This document shows positions 1-6,971 of a DNA stretch of 13,952 nucleotides, one piece after another. The notes beneath the pieces are model-generated. The model was given only the letters and a program-made list of their open reading frames with translations. It had not been told where the DNA came from and searched no databases. The position numbers were made by a program, and so were the translations under genes. The DNA lies in NCBI GenBank assembly GCA_025349905.2, contig MU625019.1, positions 1 through 13,952 of the forward strand. Reading direction: 5' to 3'. This DNA is from Blastocladiella britannica (lineage: Eukaryota; Blastocladiomycota; Blastocladiomycetes; Blastocladiales; Blastocladiaceae). Each line of letters begins with the position of its first letter. Position 1 is the first letter of the stretch.

Positions 1-207
1 GGAGACTGAGTCCTTTTTTATATGTTGCACTAAGCTCTTTCTACCTGAATCGTTCGATTTTTTTAATTTATACCTAGCTCACAACACGTTTCCAATTAGT
101 ATCGTCACAAGAATCTTACAAAGTAAACTTGCTGCGCTAAGTCAGCGTGCCCAGAAACTGAAGGCCAAATGTTGTCAAGTCCTGATGCATCTGCGTGAAA
201 AATGAGG
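1..207. other. AT-rich flank with no gene seen
   Basis: No coding frame with family features, tRNA or repeat is visible on either strand. It lies beyond the 3' end of the SH3 membrane protein gene. Confidence 0.6.
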
Positions 208-213
208 TTTATT
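208..213 (-). terminator. Poly(A) signal AATAAA of the SH3 membrane protein gene
   Basis: The minus strand reads AATAAA 17 bases after the TAA stop at 233-231. This is a plausible cleavage and polyadenylation signal for the gene to its right. Bases 1-207, beyond it, are AT-rich; I see no gene, repeat or RNA there. Confidence 0.55.
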
Positions 214-230
214 ATAGGGGGAAAAAACAT

Positions 231-1922
231 TTACACTTTGTACATGGAAGCACGGCGCTGAGGCAAGGAAGTAACCTCGGAGATCTTGGAGTATATGCTC
301 TTGGGTCGGCGGTGCGCAAATCTCTCAAAGACACAAACAGGAACCATTCCTTTCATCAAAACCTCGCCATGTGGTGACAGGAGAGCGCAAAGGCACCAAT
401 CGTCTGCGTTTATAAAGAGAAGAAATTAGTACACTCGGGAACATGAAACGCTAAAAAAAAAAAAAAAAGGAAAAGGAACCGTCAAATAGCTTGAGGATTT
501 GGACCCGATCGTTGACAGACACCCCAAGCTCGTCCGGAAGATCGGGTTCAAAGTGCGCCGACACGAGGTACACGTCGCCAACGATCGGCATTTCGCTTGG
601 GCTCGCTGGAGTCGGCTCCAGTTCTGGGACGGGAGGCGGTAACGGCTTGTTCCACTCACCCCGGCCAAGGGACTGAAGGAGAACGGCCTGTGCCTCCAAA
701 TGAGCGTATCGCGATGGTGATGGGAGGGCGTCTGGCGCCAAGCTCTGAGCCACGTCTGACTCTGGAGGAGGGGGGAAAGAGCCAGCAGGAATGACGAGCG
801 AATCGTGGCCAATGCGACCAACCAGGTTCGAGGGGACGAATGGCGAGGTGGGTACTTGAACGTTGATCCTTGGTGCCGCGGGCTCGTGGTGCAGGTCGCG
901 CGCCTTTTTTGACGACCCTTTGCCACCCAATGGAAACAAGGAAAACCTTTTCAGCGAGCCGCCGCGATACTTGAGGAGCACTGCGACGCAGCACACAATT
1001 GCGACCAGGGTGGCGGATGCGGCGATGGCAATGATGGTGGCGGTGGAGAGCCCTCCGCAGCTGCTGCAGCCGTTTGCACAGCCCACGTCGCTGGAGCCAT
1101 ACCCGCAAAACTTGTCTTGCTGCAGGCTGTCGCCCGAGACGCAAGCAGGCGGTTGCTTGTTGAAGAACTCGCTCACGCCGTTCGGAGTCGTGCTCAGGAA
1201 CTGGGGCATAATTACCTGCGTGAGCTGCGTGATGGAGGCGACCCTGGCCGATTGGCTCAATGCGGGGCAAATCGACGTCGAGTTAAGCGCCACAGCCACG
1301 CTCTAGAGTGAAAAAAAGGTGTAAGTTCATGAGTTGTACCAATAGACAGTTTGTAAGGTGGCTGCTGCAAAAAATTACAACACAAACAAAAAAAGGCAGG
1401 AATACAATTGGAATGTAAAATCGTTGGGCGTACATCAAAAAATTGCTGGGTGGATTGCGCGCAGAGGTCGCCCACCGGATTGCTTCCACAGCGCGAGGCG
1501 TGCGAGAGCCAGACGCAGATGAAGGCGTTAAAGTAGCGCTGTGTGATGTTATTTTTTTATTACAGTCATTTGACGATGGACCTATGTGCACTATGCGAGG
1601 CACGCACCAATTGCACTTTGGGGATTTCGCAGCCCATGAGCGGCGCGAGGGTGGTTGCAGAAATGACTTTATTCATGACGACATCGTCAAAGTCGCTGGA
1701 CGACTGGATGACGAGTTGCGTGCGCGCAGGCGCATTTGGGGTTTGCAAAAAGTAATTTTGCACCTGGGCAACGGCCCAGGTGAGGTTGGTTTCAATGGGT
1801 GCAGCGAGGCCAGGGCACACGGCGGAGCCAACAACCTGGATGCACGGGCTCTGAGCCTGTGCGGCAGGGACCAGCTGGAGTGACACGACGGCCAGGAGCA
1901 CGAGCAAAGTGGCGGGTCTCAT
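231..1922 (-). CDS. Secreted-type Cys-rich single-pass membrane protein with C-terminal SH3 domain (4 exons, 471 aa)
   Basis: Exons in transcript order are 1922-1608, 1538-1434, 1302-480 and 403-231; phases 0, 0 and 1 join cleanly. Seen: a signal peptide at residues 1-23 (cleavage likely after AQA); an outer region with twelve cysteines (27, 36, 98, 113, 122, 131, 152, 194, 206, 215, 219, 222) and N-glycosylation sequons at N46 and N147; one membrane helix at about 227-250 followed by basic residues; a proline-rich cytoplasmic linker including PLPPPVPELEP; and an SH3 domain from about 383 to 445. The SH3 core is split by the last intron: the ALYDY-like strand lies before it, and the DDDW tryptophan region and GMVPVCVFE end lie after it. 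Inferred: a cell-surface sensor or adhesion protein that recruits proline-rich partners inside the cell, in the general style of Fus1/Sho1. Ligand and pathway are unknown. Splicing is predicted, but the restored SH3 motif supports the last junction strongly. Confidence 0.85.
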
Positions 1923-1983
1923 ATAATGTTTTTTTTTTTTTCAAAGAGCTCTCCCTTTCCATTCCTTTTATCAAACAACGACA
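1923..1983. promoter_or_regulatory. 61-bp bidirectional promoter (SH3 membrane protein / GlnRS)
   Basis: Two divergent start codons (1922 on minus, 1984 on plus) are separated by only 61 bases, so both promoters must lie here or reach into the neighbouring coding sequence. The stretch holds a run of 13 T (1929-1941) and then a pyrimidine-rich segment leading to ACAACGACAATG. No clear TATA box is visible for the plus-strand gene; TATAAT at 1922-1927 touches the minus-strand start codon and cannot be its TATA box. Confidence 0.6.
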
Positions 1984-4644
1984 ATGACCGACCTCGCAAA
2001 CCGCTTCGAGCGCATTGGCCTCACCGCCGAAAAGGCCGCCGAGACTGCCGGTAACAAGAAGCTCGGACCCGTGCTGGCCTCGATTCTGGACCATGTTCGT
2101 CTTCTCCTCCCTCTTCTTTTTTTTTTTTTGTTTTGCACTCAAGTACCTGACCCTTCTATCGAATCATTTCCTCGCTGCTCAAGGCTGGCGTCAGCAATGA
2201 AGTGGTCCCCAAAGCAATTGGCGTCCTGTACTACAACCTCGCCACCTCGGGCAACAAGGTTCTGACGCACCTCGCGTACTTGTCCAAGGAAATCGCCTCT
2301 GAGCGCCTGCGATCGACCGATCAAGTGACTGGTGCGTGCGTCTTTACTTTACTACGCGTATTCTTTTATTGGCCGGATCGGCCAGTTGTTGACTCTAACA
2401 AAAACCCTGAACACAGCTGCAATCAAATTCTTTGAACGCGTGACCGGCGACTCATTCGACACTGCCGCTTACGAGGAAGAGTGCGGCGTTGGTGTCAACG
2501 TGTCTGATGATGACGCCAAGCGCGCTGTCGCTGCGCTGATCGACGCCAATGCTGCGCGCGTGGATGCTGACCGTTATCGCTCGCTCGGGTTCCTGCTCGG
2601 CCAAGCTCGCGCCTCCCCCCTCCTCCGCTGGGCGAACACTCTGGTCGTCAAGCAGCAGGTTGAGGAGCAGCTGGCGGCCCGGCTCGGTCCCAAGGATGAG
2701 CGCGACGATCCAAAGCTGCTGAAGAAGAAGGGCAAGGATGATGCCGCTGCTCCCGCCAAAGCGACAGGCGCTGCTGCCGCCGCCACCACCGCCGCCCCGG
2801 ACGAGCCCAAGCTGGACCCAGAGGCCATGCTGCGTGCCATGTTCTTTGAGGGCGAGATGAGCCGTCTCCACAAGCCGGGAGAGAACCCGCAGACGGACCC
2901 AGCGCTTATGCGCGCTCACCTGGCCGCTACGGGCGGCAAGGTCGTGACCCGTTTTCCGCCAGAGCCCAATGGTTTCCTGCACATTGGCCACACCAAGGCC
3001 ATCAACATCGACTTTGGGTACGCCCAGGTGCACGACGGCCACTGCTACCTCCGATTTGACGACACCAACCCCGATGCGGAGGAGCAGCGCTACTTTGAGA
3101 CGATCGAGGAAACCGTCCGCTGGCTCGGCTTCACGCCGTGGAAGATCACGTACTCGTCCGACTACTTTGACAAGCTGTACGATCTCGCCATCGAGCTTGT
3201 CCGCTACGACAAGGCGTACGTCTGCCACTGCACTGGCGAGGAGATCTTTGAGCAGCGCGGCGGTGCCAGCAAGGGCCCGCGAACCGAGTGCGTGCACCGC
3301 AACCGCCCGATCGAGGAGTCTGTTCGCGAATTCGAGCGCATGCGCCAGGGCCGCTACGCCGAGGGCGAAGCCATTTTGCGCATGAAGATGGACATGACGT
3401 CCGGGAACCCGCAGTTCTGGGACCTTGCCGCGTACCGGATCAAGTACACGCCGCATTACCGCACGGGCGCCAAGTGGTGCATCTACCCGACGTACGACTA
3501 CACGCACTGCCTGGTGGACTCGCTCGAGAACATCACGCACTCGCTCTGCACGCTTGAGTTCCGCCAGTCGCGCGAGTCGTACTACTGGCTTGTCGACGCG
3601 CTCAAGCTGTACAAGCCGGTGCAGTGGGAGTCTGGCCGCCTGAACATCAACAACACCGTCATGTCCAAGCGCAAGCTCAAGAAGCTCGTCGACACGAAGG
3701 TGGTTCGCGGCTGGGACGACCCGCGCATTTACACGATTGGCGCGCTCCGCCGCCGCGGCTTCCCGGCGATGGCCCTCAACATGTTTGTTCGCTCTGGCGG
3801 TGTCACCACGTCCAACACGCTGACGGATGTGTCGCGCTTGGACTACTACGTTCGCCAGGTGCTCAACGACTCTGCGCCGCGACTCTTTGCCGTCCTGGAG
3901 CCTATCAAGGTCACCATCCAGAACCTGCCCGAGAACCACCAGGAGTGGATCGATGTGCCCAACAACCCCCGCGACCCTGCGGCCGGGACGCGCCGCGTTC
4001 CCTTCACGCGCACCCTCTACATTGAGCGCGATGATTTCCGGACGGTCAAGTCCAAGGATTTCTACCGCCTCACGCCGGGCCAGGCGGTTGGACTCGCGCA
4101 GGTTCCGTTCCCGATTTCGTACGTCTCGCACAAGACTGACGCGGGTACGGGCGAGGTGACCGAGGTCGTTGTCAAGTACGAAAACGCAGCCAAGGAGCCC
4201 AAGAAGCCCAAGACGTACATTCACTGGGTGGCGCATGCTCCCAAGCTCGGATCCCCCGTCCGCGCCCAGACGCGCGTGTACTCTGCGCTCTTCCGCAGCG
4301 AGTTCCCGGACAACGCGCCCGAGGGCTGGCTGAGCGACATTGACCACGACTCGCTGCTTGTTCGCGATGCGCTTGTCGAGATTGGCGTGAACGACCACGT
4401 TGCCAGTGCAAAGGCGGCGCTCAAGGCCAGCAAGCTTGCGTACTCGTCGTCGCTGGCCAACCCAGAGCACCAGTCGGAGGCCACCGATGCCCAGCTGCGG
4501 GCCGTCGAGCCGATGCGGTTCCAGTTCACTCGCGTCGGCTACTTTTGCGTCGATCCCGACTCGGACCTGGCGGGCGACAAGCCGGCGTCGTGGAAGCTTG
4601 TCTTTAACAAGACGATTGGGCTCAAGGAGGACGCCAAAAAGTAA
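1984..4644 (+). CDS. GLN4: Glutaminyl-tRNA synthetase, cytosolic type (3 exons, 828 aa)
   Basis: Exons are 1984-2094, 2184-2331 and 2417-4644; phases 0 and 1 fit. It charges tRNA-Gln with glutamine. Seen: an N-terminal appended tRNA-binding (GlnRS NTR) domain at about 1-200, whose sequence runs through both introns and includes the family segment FERVTGDSFD...ECGVGVNV; a Lys/Ala-rich linker at about 215-245; and a class I catalytic domain with FPPEPNGFLHIGH, in which HIGH is at 275-278. The adenylate-stabilising loop is VMSKRKLKKL with MSK at 502-504. A beta-barrel anticodon-binding region follows to the C terminus. The length is usual for eukaryotic GlnRS with the appended domain. The start has an ACAATG context, and there is no room upstream for more exons. 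The next gene begins 47 bases after the stop on the same strand. The final exon is 2.2 kb without an intron, unlike the intron-dense genes downstream. Confidence 0.96.
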
Positions 4645-4691
4645 ATTGAAAAAAATGAATGCTCTTCCTTGAAGAATATTGTGAAAAAATC
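4645..4691 (+). promoter_or_regulatory. 47-bp gap between GlnRS and DRE2 with a short upstream ORF
   Basis: This gap must contain the GlnRS 3' end and the DRE2 promoter or leader. An ATG at 4655 opens a five-codon ORF ending at TGA 4670-4672. A second ATG at 4659 is in frame with DRE2 and would add 11 residues. No AATAAA is seen; AATGAA at 4654-4659 is the nearest poly(A)-like hexamer. Confidence 0.4.
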
Positions 4692-6014
4692 ATGGAAGCG
4701 CAATTTAACTTGACGAGCGCGAGCTCGGTCTTGACCCCCCTCGGGCTTCCGGCCAAGATTGGTGCTCCCGCGCCATCCATCCTTGTCTTGTCCAATGCCT
4801 ATGCGCCCGTGGCCAATATTGAACTCGTTATCAACGCCGTGCGCGATGCCGTCGCGCCGACGAACGGCACGGTTGCCCTTGAGCAGCTCGACCGGTTGGA
4901 CTCGAGTGCGTGTCTCCTGGACTTGGCTCCTTTTCACGCGTTCCGTCGCTCACGTAATTTGGTGGTGAGTAAACAGTCCATCTCAAGCCCGCGTCCTACT
5001 CGCACATCATTTCTGGTTTTTGCAGCCCGCTTGTGCCGCACACAACGCATGTGCTGGGCAAACTCGTAACGGCTCTTTCCCCCGGCGGCGTTTTGCTCCT
5101 GCGGGAGGTCGGCGTGATCGACGGCGGTGATGCGAGCAACAGTGCGTTGGCTGACCTACGGAGCGCCTCCCTTCTGGCGACGCGTTTGAAACTGACGGGT
5201 CTCATTGGCGCGAGTACTTCCTCGACTGCTCTCGATCCTGAAGTTTGCGCTTCGATTGCTGGGGTATGGGGTGCCTCAGATAACCTCCGGGATCTCGCAC
5301 TGCTCGAGGTACTTGCCGTTTTTTTTTTTAAATCCGCATTCAAACGTTCCTCATGTAGCTTTGGCGTCCTGTAGGTACGCGCCGAAAAGCCATCATATGA
5401 AGTGGGTGCCATTGCGGCGCTTCCTCTGGGCCTGCGCAACAAGAAAAAGAAGGCTTCGCTCCCTGGATCTGCGGCTACAGCTGCCGTCACGGCCGTATCT
5501 CTGTGGTCAGCCGCACCTCTTTCGGGCGATGTGATTGACGAGTCGTCGCTGCTCGATGACAAGGATTTGGAGCGCCCCTCTGCCGCCCTCCTTTCCCGTG
5601 CGTTTGTTTTTATTTCTTGTATTTTATCCTTATTCTTACACGCGATTATCCTTGCCAGGTCCGAGCAACTGCGAGACGCGTCGTAAGGCATGCAAGACCT
5701 GCACGTGCGGTCGTGCCGAGATGGAAATGCTCGAGCCGACCGAGCGCGTCGTTGTGGATGCTGCCGAAGAGCACCCGATCGCCAATATCGTTCCCTCGAC
5801 CACCAAGTCTTCTTGCGGAAACGTATGTCGTGTTTCCTTTTTTTTTCTTGTTATTTTTATTAACATCTTGGAATGGCGTTCTCTCTTTTGCCAGTGCTAC
5901 CTTGGCGATGCATTCCGCTGCGCGAGCTGCCCGTATCTCGGTATGCCGGCGTTCAAGCCCGGAGAGCAAGTAACCTTGTCGGGGGTGATTGCCGACGATG
6001 ACGTAGCTTTTTAA
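4692..6014 (+). CDS. DRE2: Dre2/anamorsin (CIAPIN1), Fe-S cluster assembly electron carrier (5 exons, 350 aa)
   Basis: Exons are 4692-4905, 4977-5308, 5375-5597, 5659-5822 and 5895-6014. In known biology Dre2 partners the diflavin reductase Tah18/Ndor1 and passes electrons to the cytosolic iron-sulfur assembly machinery. Seen: an N-terminal methyltransferase-like domain containing [18 protein letters not shown] and [12 protein letters not shown]; a linker with a Lys-rich turn; motif A with cysteines 261, 268, 271 and 273 (CX6CX2CXC, a shorter first spacing than usual for Dre2); and motif B with cysteines 309, 312, 320 and 323 in [19 protein letters not shown]. The last intron sits between the two CX2C residues of the first pair. 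The start at 4692 has A at -3 and G at +4; the in-frame ATG at 4659 is weaker and only 14 bases after the previous stop. Exon 2 contains a strong decoy acceptor (see findings). Confidence 0.95.
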
Positions 6015-6018
6015 TAAA
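6013..6018 (+). terminator. Poly(A) signal AATAAA overlapping the DRE2 stop codon
   Basis: The stop TAA (6012-6014) runs directly into AATAAA, sharing two bases. If used, cleavage would leave a 3' UTR of only about 10-30 bases. A 7-bp inverted repeat follows (AAGAATT at 6017-6023, AATTCTT at 6043-6049). Confidence 0.55.
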
Positions 6019-6080
6019 GAATTGTTTCCTCTCTTTCGCAAAAATTCTTCTTTCAAAAACCCAATCACTCATCGCCCACA
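6015..6080 (+). promoter_or_regulatory. 66-bp gap with DRE2 3' end and ORMDL promoter/leader
   Basis: This pyrimidine-rich stretch leads to CCCACAATG. No TATA box is visible. It must serve both the end of the upstream gene and the start of the downstream one. Confidence 0.4.
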
Positions 6081-6889
6081 ATGCCACGTACTGCCCAACA
6101 CCGCCACACGTCCTCGTTTGCCGAGCACCACCGGAAGCCGCTCGTGCGCGACAATGACTCCATTATGCAGGGCAATCCCAACTCGAACTGGGTCAATTAC
6201 AAGGGCACGTCAGCGCCAGGTCGCCAAAAGCAAAAAAAGAATAAACTAACCCATATAAAAAAAATGAACTAGGCGCCTGGCTCACCACCATCATCATTAT
6301 CGTGCTTGCGCGTGCCCTCTTTGGCGTCGTACCGGGCATATCGTCCGAGCTTGCTTGGACCTTGACCAACCTCTCCTTCAATACGGTGCGTAACCGCTCC
6401 GGTATAAAACGCACGCGACGTCCCCTTGGGATTTCGATCGTTTGGAATAATTCTTGTCCTCCTCGCTCCGATACCGGCTTGGACGAACGCACTCATTTTT
6501 TTTTTTTTTTGCGGACAGGTAACATTCTTCATGTTCCACTGGATGATTGGTACACCCTTCGACTTTAACCAGGGTGCGTGCGACGGGATGACGCTATGGG
6601 AGCAAATCGACAACGAGGTCCAGTTTACGCCAGCCAAGAAGTTTTACACAGCACTTCCAATCGTCCTGTGCGTACCTCCCTTTTTTTTTCAAAATGTGTG
6701 TGCGGTGGAGTCGGATGACTGAATGAATTCTATGCATGCCTCCCCAGGTTCCTCGTCTCGACCCACTATACGCACTACGACGCAAGCACCTTCCTGCTGA
6801 ATGTTCTCGTTCTGATGATCGTGCTGATTGGCAAGCTGCCCGAAATGCATCGCGTGCGCATCCTTGGCATCAACTCACAGCAGCAGTGA
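6081..6889 (+). CDS. ORM1: ORMDL/Orm family regulator of sphingolipid synthesis (4 exons, 175 aa)
   Basis: Exons are 6081-6204, 6273-6385, 6519-6667 and 6748-6889. ORMDL proteins sit in the ER membrane, bind serine palmitoyltransferase and restrain it when ceramide is high. Seen: GNPNSNWVNYKGAWLTT (31-47), WTLTNLSFN, HWMIGTPFDF, LWEQIDNEVQFTPAKKF and the C-terminal KLPEMHRVRILGIN, all in family order with four hydrophobic stretches. N34 matches the asparagine of the NPN motif (N13 of human ORMDL3, reported to contact ceramide). The N-terminal tail of about 30 residues is longer than in animals and contains an R-x-x-S site (R8-S11), so phospho-control as in yeast Orm proteins is possible but unproven. 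The first intron needs a GC donor to give NYKGAW; a GT donor 15 bases later would insert five residues (TSAPG). Confidence 0.94.
6205..6272 (+). other. Probable GC-AG intron 1 of the ORMDL gene
   Basis: Cutting at G|GCACGT and joining at AACTAG|GC gives K-G-A-W-L-T, the exact family pattern. The only in-phase GT donor is GTCGCC at 6220, a poor site that would add TSAPG at a conserved place. The intron has a clear branch-like ACTAAC at 6245-6250 and is A-rich (A8 at 6257-6264) instead of T-rich before the acceptor. Confidence 0.6.
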
Positions 6890-6971
6890 GGTGACGTGTG
6901 CAGGAAATGTCAGTCAATACATTGGACCGGGTGGCGTAGCCATCTCTCTTTCAGAAATATTTTCTAGCAAT
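6890..6971 (+). promoter_or_regulatory. 82-bp gap with ORMDL 3' end and dNTPase gene promoter
   Basis: No consensus TATA box or AATAAA is visible. A TTTCAG at 6951-6956 and a TTCTAG at 6962-6967 could be acceptors of a 5' UTR intron, but nothing else supports one. There is no room for a missing N-terminal SAM domain. Confidence 0.35.

Noticed and set aside
452..470. The T16-AG in SH3 gene intron 3 as the acceptor.
   Set aside because: It would leave an intron of about 33 bases and lose the SH3 ending; the CGCAG at 408-404 restores DDDW and GMVPVCVFE.
2452..4470. A 672-codon open frame on the minus strand opposite GlnRS.
   Set aside because: It mirrors a GC-rich coding exon; third-position bias removes stops on the opposite strand. 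It has no family features and GlnRS is certain.
5011..5025. Using TTTTTGCAG as the true acceptor of DRE2 intron 1.
   Set aside because: Wrong phase, and it deletes the conserved [11 protein letters not shown] segment.
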